From Winogradskyella ursingii (GTDB taxonomy: Bacteria; Bacteroidota; Bacteroidia; Flavobacteriales; Flavobacteriaceae): 64,000 nt of DNA. The translations under genes were made by a program, and so were the position numbers. The stretch is from NCBI RefSeq assembly GCF_013403975.1, contig NZ_JABFDH010000001.1, positions 124,001 to 188,000 of the forward strand, given 5' to 3'. This document shows positions 1 through 7,738 of the stretch, one piece after another. The number at the start of each line of letters is the position of its first letter. Position 1 is the stretch's first letter. The notes under the pieces are model-generated. The model saw only the letters and a program-made list of their open reading frames with translations. It was not told the DNA's origin and did no database searches.

Positions 1-135
1 GATATTTATTATGCAGCTGGTTTTGGTGGCAATTTTATCATTATAGATAAAAAACAAAATTTGGTGATTGTTACACGCTGGTTGGAGCCCTCAAAAATTA
101 AAGAATTTGTCCAGACATTGTACAAGGCACTCTAA
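1..135 (+). CDS. C-terminal fragment of a serine beta-lactamase-like hydrolase
   Basis: Only the last 44 codons are inside the window; the frame is open from base 1 to the TAA at 133-135. The residues GFGGNFIIIDKKQNLVIVT resemble the last beta-strand pair of class C beta-lactamase / penicillin-binding-protein-like serine hydrolases, where a glycine-rich turn is followed by a hydrophobic strand and 'DLVVVVT'. The catalytic SxxK and YxN motifs would lie upstream of the window and cannot be checked. The gene ends directly against the convergent gene at 136-633, with no spacer. Confidence 0.5.
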   Translation, partial: DIYYAAGFGGNFIIIDKKQNLVIVTRWLEPSKIKEFVQTLYKAL

Positions 136-633
136 TTAATTATCTTTTAATTTCTTTTTAGCTTTATCAAGTTTTTCATTGAGGTCTTTTAAGTCTTCAA
201 GCCATTTTTCCTCATCTTTTGGAGAGAGCTTACCTTTCTTTTTTAATTTTTCGTATTTGGCTTGTGCTTTTTTTAGTTTCTTAGTTTTATTCTCAACATC
301 CTCCTTTAGTTTTTGCTCTCTTTTTAATTCCTTCTCGGCTTTTTTTCGAGCTTTTTCAGCCTTTTTTAAGGCTTTTTCAGCTTTTTTGTTGGCTTTTTCT
401 AGTCTTTTGGCCTCTTTTTCGGCTTTTTCTTTAATTGCCATTTTTTCGGCAATTAAGGCGGCATCCTTGAAAATTTGTGTTTTCATTTGTGCGCTTAAAG
501 TTGCGGTAACGTCCTCACCATTGAAATAGATTTTCTCCTTTTTGACTTCGTAGGTTTTTCCATCTTTTTCAACTTCTTGTGCATTGACAAAGAGCACAAA
601 AATGAAACTTAAGACTGTTAGAAAATATTTCAT
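136..633 (-). CDS. Secreted lysine/glutamate-rich coiled-coil protein (paralogue of next gene)
   Basis: A 165-aa protein of no family I recognise. Residues 1-18 form a signal peptide (MKYFLTVLSFIFVLFVNA, then Q). A short conserved head follows (DGKTYEVKKEKIYFNGEDVTATLS), and from about residue 60 to the end the protein is a charged heptad-like coiled coil of K, E, A and L. The tail KLSPKDEEKWLEDLKDL is nearly repeated in the gene upstream (638-1165), so the two look like a tandem duplication; they are 4 bp apart and probably co-transcribed. Likely periplasmic or outer-membrane associated. The K/E bias produces spurious Ser/Phe-rich frames on the opposite strand. Confidence 0.75.
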   Translation of the reverse strand: MKYFLTVLSFIFVLFVNAQEVEKDGKTYEVKKEKIYFNGEDVTATLSAQMKTQIFKDAALIAEKMAIKEKAEKEAKRLEKANKKAEKALKKAEKARKKAEKELKREQKLKEDVENKTKKLKKAQAKYEKLKKKGKLSPKDEEKWLEDLKDLNEKLDKAKKKLKDN

Positions 634-637
634 CTTG

Positions 638-1165
638 TTATTTGTTTAGGTTATCCATTCTTTGTTTGGCTTCAGCTAACTCTTTTTCAAGATCTTTAAG
701 TTTCTTTTGCCACTTCTCTTCGTCTCTTGGAGATAATTTTCCTTCTTCTTTAAGCTCTTCAAAGCGTTGTTTTTCTTTTTCTAATTTCTTTTTTGCTCTT
801 AGAAAATCTTCACGCGCATCTTCTTTTGCTTTCATTTTACGTTCTAGTGCCTCTTGTTTTTCCTCAAGTTCTCTTTGTTTCTTCTTTGCCTCCTCCTCGG
901 CTTTTTTTAGTTCACTGCGTTTTTTTTCTAATTCTTTTTGAAGTTTCAATGCTTCCTCTTTAGCTTTTCGCTTTTCTGTAATTAAATTTTTTATTTCTCT
1001 TTTTTCTTTGGTACTTAAAGATTCCGTAACATTTTCGCCGTCAGCAATAAAGGTATCTCCTTTAACGTCATAAACTTTGCCGTCATTGGTGATAATACGC
1101 TCACTACTGCCACAAGATGAAAACACAAGAATTAAAAGAACAGGTATCAATTTTAAAAATTTCAT
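638..1165 (-). CDS. Coiled-coil lipoprotein (paralogue of 136-633)
   Basis: 175 aa from the ATG at 1165. A longer frame begins at 1195, but the ATG at 1165 starts exactly at a lipoprotein signal peptide (MKFLKLIPVLLILVFSSC, lipobox FSSC), so it is preferred. After the Cys comes the same head as in the downstream gene (NDGKVYDVKGDTFIADGENVTESLS), then a long K/E coiled coil, then KLSPRDEEKWQKKLKDL. The pair thus differs in anchoring: this copy is lipidated, the other has a plain signal peptide. A membrane-tethered partner plus a soluble partner joined by coiled coils is an inference; function is unknown. Confidence 0.75.
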   Translation of the reverse strand: MKFLKLIPVLLILVFSSCGSSERIITNDGKVYDVKGDTFIADGENVTESLSTKEKREIKNLITEKRKAKEEALKLQKELEKKRSELKKAEEEAKKKQRELEEKQEALERKMKAKEDAREDFLRAKKKLEKEKQRFEELKEEGKLSPRDEEKWQKKLKDLEKELAEAKQRMDNLNK

Positions 1166-1238
1166 ATGGTGTTTTTGCTTACTAATAATTAACACAAAAT
1201 TCTTGAATTTATCGCTATTATTACCAAACGTTTAACAT

Positions 1239-2381
1239 TTATACTTGGTTAAGTATATCGGCTGCTTTCTTCAATGTTTCTGGCGTTTTTGCAAAACAAA
1301 AGCGCAACACTTTATCATCTTTATTGTTTTCGTTGAAGACTGAAAGCGGAATTGATGCAATACCAAACTCTTTTGTCAATCGTTTGGCAAAATCAACATC
1401 GTTTTCATCAGTAATTTCAGAATAATCCAACACCTGAAAATAGGTGCCCTTAGATGGATTAAATTTGAATCTAGACTCCGAAATCAAATTGAGAAATAAA
1501 TCCCGTTTCTGTTGAAAAAACTGGTTCAATCCTAAATACGTTTCGGAATCCTGCATATAATCTGCAATCCCTTTTTGCGATGGGTGATGCACGGAGAATA
1601 CGTTGAATTGATGTACTTTTCTAAACTCTGCCATCAATGCTTCAGGCGCACAACAATATCCAATTTTCCAACCTGTATTATGAAATGTTTTTCCGAAAGA
1701 AGCGGTTATGAAAGAGCGATCTTTTAAATCGTTGAATAGGCAAACGCTTTGGTGTTTTTCACCATCAAAAACAATGTGTTCGTAAACTTCATCGCTTAAA
1801 ACAATAATATTGGTGTTTTTGGTTAATTTTTGAAGTTGTAGCATATCATCTTTAGACCAAATCATTCCACTCGGATTGTGTGGTGTATTGATGATTATCA
1901 TCTTTATTTTAGGCGATATTTTTGAAGCCACCTCGTTCCAATCCACTTTATAATCTGGTGCAGAAAGTTGAATTGGGATAGTTTTTCCTCCATTAATTTC
2001 AACTGCTGGCTGGTAACAATCGTAAGCGGGTTTAAAAATAATGACTTCATCATTTGCTCGAATAAAGGCCGAAATAATAGTATAAATTGCTTGAGTAGCA
2101 CCAGCCGTAACTGTGATTTCTTTTTCAGGATGGTAAGTTGAATCGTATAGTAATTGATATTTGTTTGAAATCGCCAAGCGTAAGTCGAGATTTCCAGCCA
2201 TCGGTGCGTATTGGTTGTAACCATTGTTCATGGCTTTGGTAACAAAATCATTCAGCTTTTGGGAACTTGGGTAATTTGGAAACCCTTGAGATAAATTTAT
2301 GGCATTGTACTCTTTTGCGAGCGCACTCATTACGGTGAATATTGTTGTGCCTACGTGGGGTAGTTTGGATTGGTGTTGCAT
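1239..2381 (-). CDS. ybdL: PLP-dependent aminotransferase, methionine aminotransferase (YbdL) type
   Basis: 380 aa, full length for class I/II fold-type I aminotransferases. Near the N terminus it has NLSQGFPNYPSS and GYNQYAPMAGNLDLRLAI, typical of the kynurenine-oxoglutarate / methionine aminotransferase subgroup. Other family marks are AGATQAI (phosphate-binding turn), NTPHNPSG, LSDEVYEHIVF and the PLP lysine in ITASFGKTFHNTGWKIGY. It probably transaminates methionine or aromatic amino acids in the cytoplasm; the exact substrate cannot be read. The gene has its own promoter whose -7 box lies 4 bp before the ATG (see 2386-2415). Confidence 0.85.
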   Translation of the reverse strand: MQHQSKLPHVGTTIFTVMSALAKEYNAINLSQGFPNYPSSQKLNDFVTKAMNNGYNQYAPMAGNLDLRLAISNKYQLLYDSTYHPEKEITVTAGATQAIYTIISAFIRANDEVIIFKPAYDCYQPAVEINGGKTIPIQLSAPDYKVDWNEVASKISPKIKMIIINTPHNPSGMIWSKDDMLQLQKLTKNTNIIVLSDEVYEHIVFDGEKHQSVCLFNDLKDRSFITASFGKTFHNTGWKIGYCCAPEALMAEFRKVHQFNVFSVHHPSQKGIADYMQDSETYLGLNQFFQQKRDLFLNLISESRFKFNPSKGTYFQVLDYSEITDENDVDFAKRLTKEFGIASIPLSVFNENNKDDKVLRFCFAKTPETLKKAADILNQV

Positions 2382-2385
2382 CTTG

Positions 2386-2415
2386 TAAAGATAATGACTT
2401 CTTGATACAATTCAA
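2386..2415 (-). promoter_or_regulatory. Promoter of the aminotransferase gene, leaderless geometry
   Basis: On the minus strand TATCTTTA (2393-2386, one mismatch to TAnnTTTG) is preceded by TTG at 2415-2413 with a 19-bp spacer, within the TTG-N17-23-TAnnTTTG consensus of Flavobacterium. Four bases separate the -7 box from the ATG at 2381, so the start codon would be at or near +1. The -33 element overlaps the 3' end of the vsr-like gene. Confidence 0.45.
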
Positions 2416-2882
2416 TTCGCTTTCGCCAAATCCAAATACACCATCACATCATTAATACAGGTTTTAAGATTGTCTTTTATTTCGTGAGTCCAAAATCTAA
2501 AAACCGTAAAGTCTAATTCTTTTAGCTGCCGATTCACTTCGCGGTCACGCTGCATATTACGCTCAATCTTTGGAATCCAAAAGTCGCGATTACTTTTTAA
2601 TTTATCTTTTCGTTCGTTCCAATTGTACCCGTGCCAGAATTCACCATCAATAAAAATGGCAAGTTTATACTTTTTAATACTTACGTCTGGTCTGCCAGGC
2701 AGTTGTTTGTTGTCCACACGATAGCGAACACCTTTTTTCCAAAGCGTTTTACGGAATTGTAGTTCTGGTTTGGTATTCTTGCCACGAATTTTGCTCATTA
2801 TTTTTGAGCGTTTTTTGGTGGTGTAGAAACCAGATTCCTCATTGAATCTTGGGACTTTTATTTTTTCTTCATTATAGTTCAC
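2412..2882 (-). CDS. vsr: Vsr-like very short patch repair endonuclease
   Basis: 156 aa. The hallmarks of the Vsr family are in order: RSKIMSKIRGKNTKPEL (N-terminal region), LPGRPDVSIKKYKLAIFIDG (metal-binding Asp in PD), EFWHGYNW, and the helix FWIPKIERNMQRDREVNRQL, followed by FRFWTHEI. Vsr nicks at T:G mismatches left by 5-methylcytosine deamination. In E. coli Vsr the FWH segment carries zinc-binding Cys/His; here only one Cys exists in the whole protein, so that site is absent, and no Dcm-type methylase gene is in the window. The start is GTG at 2882, overlapping the TGA of the upstream gene by 4 bp (GTGA), which suggests translational coupling. Confidence 0.8.
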   Translation of the reverse strand: MNYNEEKIKVPRFNEESGFYTTKKRSKIMSKIRGKNTKPELQFRKTLWKKGVRYRVDNKQLPGRPDVSIKKYKLAIFIDGEFWHGYNWNERKDKLKSNRDFWIPKIERNMQRDREVNRQLKELDFTVFRFWTHEIKDNLKTCINDVMVYLDLAKAN

Positions 2883-3346
2883 TTTTTCAAAATATCCCTA
2901 ATAATTTTTAAATGGTGATTGGTATGCAGCATCAAAAACCGATTAACTCTTTTGGTATTGATATGCCCAAACATAGGATGTTTAAAGTAAGCATTTCGGT
3001 CCAATTTTTTAATGACATCAATATTAGTTTTTGTTGTTTCCAATTGAGCTAACAAATCGGCTTTTGTAATATGTTCTGGTGGTAAGACGTATTTTGGTGC
3101 TCTGGCTCTTCCTCGTGGAAAGAATCCAACGGTAAAAAACACCTTTCCCAAAAAGCTGAAATTATTTTGATACTCTTCTGGGTTTGATTTTTCTAAAGTG
3201 GCAATAACACTGTTTATTACTTTTAAACTATGGTCCAAATGCCAACCAATGGAGGATTTTGATACTTTGGGATTAATGAATTCATATTTTGGAATTAGAC
3301 TTTCAATTTGGCTGATGTAGTTGGTTAAGGCTTTGTTTGATGGCAT
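2879..3346 (-). CDS. DinB-like / DUF1569 family protein
   Basis: 155 aa, about the family size. A histidine in SSIGWHLDHSLKVIN near residue 35 and the motif FGHINTKRVNRFLMLHTNHH near the C terminus supply the spaced histidines of the DinB four-helix metal-binding fold; the RGRARAPKYVLPPE segment is typical of DUF1569. Such proteins are presumed metal-dependent thiol-linked transferases or hydrolases, but the substrate is unknown. It is the first gene of a two-gene unit with the vsr-like gene, overlapping it by 4 bp. Confidence 0.65.
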   Translation of the reverse strand: MPSNKALTNYISQIESLIPKYEFINPKVSKSSIGWHLDHSLKVINSVIATLEKSNPEEYQNNFSFLGKVFFTVGFFPRGRARAPKYVLPPEHITKADLLAQLETTKTNIDVIKKLDRNAYFKHPMFGHINTKRVNRFLMLHTNHHLKIIRDILKK

Positions 3347-3373
3347 AGATGATTTGTTTTGGTTAAGTTAAAT

Positions 3374-3408
3374 AAAAAAATCCCAAACTCTAAAGTTCGG
3401 GATTTTTT
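3374..3408 (-). terminator. Rho-independent terminator of ahcY
   Basis: Read on the minus strand, a 9-bp stem (TCCCGAACT paired with AGTTTGGGA, one G-U pair) with a short loop is followed by a run of seven T. It lies between the ahcY stop and the DinB-like gene. Confidence 0.75.
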
Positions 3409-3440
3409 GATTTTGAGATTTCTGCCTACGCAGGAATTTA

Positions 3441-4757
3441 TTAGTATCTGTAATGCTCAGGCTTATAAGGGCCTTCAACCTCTACACCAATGTATTTTGC
3501 TTGGTCTTCTTTTAATTCAGTAAGCTCAACACCAATTTTTTCTAAGTGTAATTTTGCTACTTTTTCATCTAAATGTTTTGGTAGCATATACACTTCGTTG
3601 TCATAATTATCGCTGTTTTTCCAAAGTTCAATCTGAGCCAAAGTTTGGTTGGTAAACGAGTTACTCATCACAAAACTTGGGTGTCCTGTCGCACAGCCTA
3701 AGTTCACTAAACGTCCTTCTGCTAAGATGATAATATCTTTGCCGTTAATTGTATATTTATCTACTTGAGGCTTAATGGTATTTTTAGTGTTTCCGTGATT
3801 TTTGTTTAACCAAGCCATCTGTATTTCGTTATCAAAATGACCAATGTTACACACAATTGTTTTGTCTTTCATTGCTTCAAAATGTTCAGCACGCACAATA
3901 TCCTTATTCCCAGTTGTTGTGATAACGATATCAGAATTGCCAACAACGGTTTCTAGTTTTTTCACCTCAAATCCGTCCATTGCCGCTTGTAAAGCACAAA
4001 TTGGGTCGATTTCAGTAACGGTAACTATACTGCCTGCACCTTTAAAAGAGGCAGCCGTTCCCTTACCAACGTCACCATATCCGCAAACAGTTACGCGCTT
4101 TCCAGCCAACATAATATCAGTTGCACGACGTACTGCATCTACTGCAGATTCTTTACAACCGTACTTATTATCGAATTTAGATTTTGTAACGGAATCGTTC
4201 ACATTAATCGCAGGCATTGGCAATGTGCCATTTTTAACACGCTCATAAAGTCTGTGAACACCGGTTGTTGTTTCTTCAGAAAGACCTTTGATTCCAGCGG
4301 CCAGTTCAGGATATTTATCCAAAACCATATTGGTTAAATCACCACCATCATCCAAAATCATGTTAAGTGGCTTTCTATCTTCTCCAAAAAATAAGGTTTG
4401 TTCAATACACCAATCAAATTCCTCTTCGGTCATATCTTTCCATGCGTATACCGCAGTTCCAGCAGCTGCAACAGCGGCAGCAGCTTGATCTTGAGTAGAA
4501 AAGATGTTACAAGAACTCCAAGTGACTTCTGCACCTAAAGATTGTAATGTTTCAATAAGTACAGCAGTCTGGATTGTCATGTGCAGACAACCTGCAATTC
4601 GAGCACCTTTTAACGGTTGCTCATTTCCGTATTCTTCACGAAGGCTCATTAAACCTGGCATTTCTGCTTCGGCTAATTCGATTTCTTTTCTTCCCCAATC
4701 AGCAAGCTCTATGTTCTTTACTTTAAAAGGTACGTAAGTCATGGTTTTTGTGCTCAT
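3441..4757 (-). CDS. ahcY: S-adenosylhomocysteine hydrolase
   Basis: 438 aa, full length. Catalyses reversible hydrolysis of S-adenosylhomocysteine to adenosine and homocysteine with tightly bound NAD, clearing product inhibition of methyltransferases. Diagnostic segments: [10 protein letters not shown] (residues 81-90), LDDGGDLT (135-142), [14 protein letters not shown] with the catalytic Lys/Asp (187-200), the NAD-binding GYGDVGKG (226-233), [10 protein letters not shown] and the C-terminal KPEHYRY that completes the neighbour's cofactor site. It stands alone, with its own promoter (4863-4871) and terminator (3374-3408). Confidence 0.97.
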   Translation of the reverse strand: MSTKTMTYVPFKVKNIELADWGRKEIELAEAEMPGLMSLREEYGNEQPLKGARIAGCLHMTIQTAVLIETLQSLGAEVTWSSCNIFSTQDQAAAAVAAAGTAVYAWKDMTEEEFDWCIEQTLFFGEDRKPLNMILDDGGDLTNMVLDKYPELAAGIKGLSEETTTGVHRLYERVKNGTLPMPAINVNDSVTKSKFDNKYGCKESAVDAVRRATDIMLAGKRVTVCGYGDVGKGTAASFKGAGSIVTVTEIDPICALQAAMDGFEVKKLETVVGNSDIVITTTGNKDIVRAEHFEAMKDKTIVCNIGHFDNEIQMAWLNKNHGNTKNTIKPQVDKYTINGKDIIILAEGRLVNLGCATGHPSFVMSNSFTNQTLAQIELWKNSDNYDNEVYMLPKHLDEKVAKLHLEKIGVELTELKEDQAKYIGVEVEGPYKPEHYRY

Positions 4758-4862
4758 ATTTCTTTTTGTCTAATTTTTTTAAAATTGTCGTTGCCTTTGG
4801 GTTTATGGCTTAAATAACTAAATTCGCTACATCAAAAAAATACCAAATTCGCCTTAGGCGTT

Positions 4863-4871
4863 GCAAAGATA
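4863..4871 (-). promoter_or_regulatory. Probable -7 promoter element of ahcY
   Basis: Minus-strand TATCTTTGC is a perfect Bacteroidota -7 box. Transcription would begin near 4858, giving a leader of about 100 nt before the ahcY ATG at 4757. No clear -33 TTG is seen at the usual spacing. The leader shows no riboswitch I recognise. Confidence 0.5.
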
Positions 4872-4894
4872 ATCAATAGGTTTTAGAATATTAA

Positions 4895-5521
4895 ATGCCA
4901 CTGTACAAATCCATTAGCGTAAACTCACAAACTACTGTTAAAATCTGGAAGATTGATGAATCTTTCGGCGACTTATTTCAACCATTGGATTTAAAACCCG
5001 AAAGTTTAGAACGCGTCAATGGCATGAAAAGTGAATTGCATCAATGCGGTTTTTTAAGCGTGCGACATTTGCTTCGTGAGTTTGGTTACACTGATCAAGA
5101 TTTATTTTATGACGAAAATGGAAAACCACATCTAAAAGATGGCAAGCATATTTCGATAACGCATTCTTTCAATTTTTCAGGTGTCATTATTAGTAATGCT
5201 GAAGTAGGTATAGATATCGAAAAGCAGCGCCAAAAAATTGGCATTATCGCCAAGAAGTTTGTTGATTACGAATTCGATTATCTGAATACTAGATCTGAAG
5301 ATTACGTAAGAAAACTGACTGTAATTTGGTGTGTCAAAGAATCGCTCTACAAGCTATTTGCAACTCCTGGGATGTTATTTAAGGAGCATTTTTTAGTGAT
5401 TCCTTTTATGCTTAAGGATGAAGAAACCGTTGCTTGGATTGATTATAATGATAGAAAATATAGATACAACACAGCCTATTTGGAATTTGAAGGTTTCACT
5501 TGTGCTTACGTAATTCCATAA
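4895..5521 (+). CDS. 4'-phosphopantetheinyl transferase superfamily protein
   Basis: 208 aa, Sfp-type length. Transfers phosphopantetheine from CoA to a carrier protein serine. The magnesium site motif is VGIDIEK (residues 104-110) and the second signature is WCVKESLYK (145-153), with ISITHSFNF before them. It overlaps the GGGP synthase gene by one base (TAATG), so the two are translated from one mRNA. Whether the target is acyl carrier protein or a dedicated carrier cannot be told; no PKS/NRPS or second carrier gene is in the window. Confidence 0.85.
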   Translation: MPLYKSISVNSQTTVKIWKIDESFGDLFQPLDLKPESLERVNGMKSELHQCGFLSVRHLLREFGYTDQDLFYDENGKPHLKDGKHISITHSFNFSGVIISNAEVGIDIEKQRQKIGIIAKKFVDYEFDYLNTRSEDYVRKLTVIWCVKESLYKLFATPGMLFKEHFLVIPFMLKDEETVAWIDYNDRKYRYNTAYLEFEGFTCAYVIP

Positions 5522-6246
5522 TGCAAGGTCTCTATAAAAATATCGTTTTGGCTTCAGCTAAAGGAGAGAAAAACTTGGCGGTATTAATCGATCCAGATAA
5601 TATGAAGGTTGAAAACGTTTCAAACTTCATTTCAAAAGTCAATCAATCTATAGCCACACATATTTTTGTAGGTGGAAGTGAAGTTGAAGAACATCTGACT
5701 GAAAATCTAGTTATTGAAATTAAAAAACATACGAAACTTCCTATTATCTTATTTCCAGGTGATGTTATTCAGATTACCGAAAAAGCCGATGGTATTTTGT
5801 TTTTATCACTGATTTCAGGTCGAAATCCCGACTATTTAATCGGAAAGCATGTAGAAGCGGTTTCAAGATTAAAACAGACCAATTTAGAACTAATACCAAC
5901 AGGTTATATTTTAATTGAAAATGGAAAGGAAACTTCAGTACAACGTATTAGTAAAACTCAACCAATGCAAAGAAATGCTGTTCAAAAAATTGTTGATACG
6001 GCCAAAGCAGGAGAGTTGTTGGGAATGAAACTCATTTATCTCGAAGCTGGCAGTGGAGCAACACATGCGATAGAACCGGAAATTATTTCAAAAGTGAAAC
6101 AAGAATTAAAAATTCCGCTGATTGTTGGAGGCGGTATAAGAACAAAGAAAGAAATGGAGTCGGCTTACAAAGCAGGAGCAGATACGGTCGTTATTGGAAC
6201 GGCTTTCGAGCAGGATGAAGGATTTTTTGACGAATTACTGTCGTAA
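5521..6246 (+). CDS. Geranylgeranylglyceryl phosphate synthase family protein (GGGPS/PcrB)
   Basis: 241 aa from the ATG at 5521, which overlaps the upstream stop; a longer frame starting 21 bp earlier is inside the neighbour and is rejected. TIM-barrel prenyltransferase that joins sn-glycerol-1-phosphate to a polyprenyl diphosphate. Visible marks: LIDPDN (residues 22-27), LFPGD (77-81), YLEAGSGA (173-180), GGGIRT (203-208) and VIGTAFE (224-230), the phosphate-binding loops. The family is archaeal in origin but occurs in many Flavobacteriaceae. No glycerol-1-phosphate dehydrogenase is in the window. The chain length used cannot be inferred. Confidence 0.9.
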   Translation: MQGLYKNIVLASAKGEKNLAVLIDPDNMKVENVSNFISKVNQSIATHIFVGGSEVEEHLTENLVIEIKKHTKLPIILFPGDVIQITEKADGILFLSLISGRNPDYLIGKHVEAVSRLKQTNLELIPTGYILIENGKETSVQRISKTQPMQRNAVQKIVDTAKAGELLGMKLIYLEAGSGATHAIEPEIISKVKQELKIPLIVGGGIRTKKEMESAYKAGADTVVIGTAFEQDEGFFDELLS

Positions 6247-6249
6247 CTC

Positions 6250-6277
6250 GTCATGCTGAACTTGTTTCAGCATCTCA
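6250..6277 (+). repeat. Dispersed GCTGAA/TTCAGC hairpin repeat
   Basis: Inverted repeat ATGCTGAA / TTCAGCAT (6253-6260 and 6266-6273) right after the GGGP synthase stop. The same core recurs at 9962-9982 and 12802-12822. It may act as a weak mRNA 3' hairpin; no T-run follows. Confidence 0.6.
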
Positions 6278-6331
6278 TGATTCAAAAACTAAAGTATAAT
6301 TTAAAAGATTACCGCTTTCGCGGCAACTAAG

Positions 6332-6592
6332 ATGAAAACATCAATAGAACTAACACTTACACCTCTAAAAGACGATTATGAATTACACATCATCGACTTT
6401 ATAAAAAGACTTAGAGATTCAGAGTTTAAGGTTTTGGAAAATCCGTTAAGTACACAGATTTATGGCGATTTTGACCAACTTATGCCATTTTTAACCCAAG
6501 AAATCAAACGCTCATTTTCAGAAATTGATATTGCTGTATTACAAATGAAAATTGTAAAATCAGATCGTAGTGACTATGAGCCAAATTTTTGA
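6332..6592 (+). CDS. Thiamine-binding protein (MTH1187/YkoF-like fold)
   Basis: 86 aa. The pattern SIELTLTPLKDDYELHIIDF followed by YGDFDQLMPFLTQEI matches the small ferredoxin-like-fold family formerly UPF0045 (MTH1187/YqgV), members of which bind thiamine as oligomers. Soluble, no signal peptide. Its stop overlaps the transporter start by 17 bp. Its place before a PnuC/PnuT transporter and 3.5 kb before a TPP riboswitch supports a role in thiamine handling, for example as cytoplasmic buffer; this is inference. Confidence 0.7.
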   Translation: MKTSIELTLTPLKDDYELHIIDFIKRLRDSEFKVLENPLSTQIYGDFDQLMPFLTQEIKRSFSEIDIAVLQMKIVKSDRSDYEPNF

Positions 6593-7208
6593 TTTCTTAT
6601 TCGGACAGTATTCAGAATACAGTACTTTAGACGTTAGTTTAGAGATAACTGCCGTTGTTTTCGGTTTTCTATCCGTTTGGTTTTCAAAGCAGAATAATGT
6701 TCTGGTCTTTCCAACTGGGATGATAAGTACTGTAATTTTCGTTTACCTTTTATTAAAATGGGAGTTACTCGGTGATATGATGATTAACGCTTATTATTTT
6801 ATAATGAGCGTTTACGGTTGGTTGGTTTGGACAAGAAAAGTCGATGCCTTTCAGGTGACACCTATTTCAAGAACAACGACCAAAGAAAAGAAAATTAGCA
6901 TTCTAATATTCATCGCAACTTTGGCTTTTGTTTACATCGTTTATCAAACTTTCGACAAATGGACAAGTTGGGTGGCTTACGTTGATACTTTTACAACGGC
7001 CATTTTCTTTGTAGGCATGTGGCTTATGGCAAGACGTAAAATTGAAAATTGGATTCTCTGGATTATCGGAGACATCATATCTGTACCTTTATATTTTTAC
7101 AAAGGTTTTACGTTTACAAGTTTTCAATATTTAGGATTCACAATTATCGCAATTTTTGGTTATCTCGCATGGAAAAAGCACTTAAACAACAACCCAGTAA
7201 CTGCATAA
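6576..7208 (+). CDS. pnuT: PnuC/PnuT family vitamin transporter (probably thiamine)
   Basis: 210 aa from the ATG at 6576 (a GTG at 6570 is also in frame). About seven hydrophobic segments; the PnuC-family signature MMINAYYFIMSVYGWLVW lies in the middle, and the C-terminal part has the IGDIISVPLYFYKG segment. PnuC-fold proteins carry nicotinamide riboside (PnuC), thiamine (PnuT) or riboflavin (PnuX) by facilitated diffusion, with trapping by a downstream kinase. The thiamine-binding neighbour and the TPP riboswitch locus favour PnuT. Overlaps the kinase gene by 40 bp. Confidence 0.75.
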   Translation: MSQIFDFLFGQYSEYSTLDVSLEITAVVFGFLSVWFSKQNNVLVFPTGMISTVIFVYLLLKWELLGDMMINAYYFIMSVYGWLVWTRKVDAFQVTPISRTTTKEKKISILIFIATLAFVYIVYQTFDKWTSWVAYVDTFTTAIFFVGMWLMARRKIENWILWIIGDIISVPLYFYKGFTFTSFQYLGFTIIAIFGYLAWKKHLNNNPVTA

Positions 7209-7738
7209 AAGTAGTTGTGTTCGGTCCAGAATCTACGGGAAAAACAACAATTTCCCGTCAGTTGGCTGAGCATTACAACACACTTTGGGTACCGGAATTT
7301 GCACGAGAATATCTTCAGAAAAAATGGGATAGAGAAAAAAAAATCTGTGAGCCCAAAGATTTGCTTCCGATTGCGATAGGGCAAATGAAAATGGAGAATG
7401 AGTTCGCCCAAAGGGTAGATTCTGTTTTAATTTGTGATACCGATTTATTGGAAACCAAAGTGTATAGCGAGGTGTATTTTTCAGGGACTTGCAATCCAAA
7501 AATTGAAAAGTATGCTTTAGAAAACAAATATGATCTATATTTTTTAACATATATTGATACACCTTGGGAGCCTGATGATTTAAGAGATAAACCAACAGAA
7601 AGAAAACAAATGTTTGAAGCTTTTGAGCAGGCATTGATAATGCATAAAAAGCCTTACGTTATTTTAAAAGGAAACAAAAAGGAACGTCTAAAAATTGCTA
7701 TTGGCAGAATTGATAAATTAATAAAAGAGCAGCAATGA
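7169..7738 (+). CDS. NadR-like P-loop kinase (AAA family ATPase)
   Basis: 189 aa from the ATG at 7169; an in-frame start 120 bp upstream lies inside the transporter gene and is rejected. The P-loop is FGPESTGKTT (residues 18-27), followed by VPEFAREYLQ and CDTDLLETKVYSEVYF and the lid-like DTPWEPDDLRDKPTERKQMF, as in the ribosylnicotinamide kinase domain of NadR. The NMN adenylyltransferase domain of full NadR is absent. In this locus it could phosphorylate the vitamin brought in by the transporter: nicotinamide riboside by homology, or thiamine by context. Overlaps the next gene by 4 bp (ATGA). Confidence 0.75.
   Translation: MEKALKQQPSNCIKVVVFGPESTGKTTISRQLAEHYNTLWVPEFAREYLQKKWDREKKICEPKDLLPIAIGQMKMENEFAQRVDSVLICDTDLLETKVYSEVYFSGTCNPKIEKYALENKYDLYFLTYIDTPWEPDDLRDKPTERKQMFEAFEQALIMHKKPYVILKGNKKERLKIAIGRIDKLIKEQQ

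Noticed and set aside
179-941. Long Ser/Phe-rich ORFs on the plus strand (179-529 and 642-941)
   Set aside because: They are the antisense reading of Lys/Glu-rich coiled-coil genes, where AAA/GAA codons give TTT/TTC; they lack start context and family similarity.
3844-4737. Plus-strand ORFs opposite ahcY (134, 66 and 77 aa)
   Set aside because: Shadows of a highly conserved gene; composition is that of a reversed coding strand and there is no promoter.
4758-4862. SAH or SAM riboswitch in the ahcY leader
   Set aside because: The roughly 100-nt leader is AT-rich and lacks the conserved SAH/SAM aptamer blocks; a covariance search could check it.
7049-7168. Longer N terminus for the NadR-like kinase
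   Set aside because: The extra 40 residues lie inside the transporter gene and have no similarity to kinases; ATG at 7169 puts the P-loop at the usual distance.
7160-7634. Overlapping minus-strand ORFs opposite the kinase gene
   Set aside because: Three different frames are open by chance in AT-rich DNA; none has a recognisable product, and the sense strand has a clear P-loop protein.
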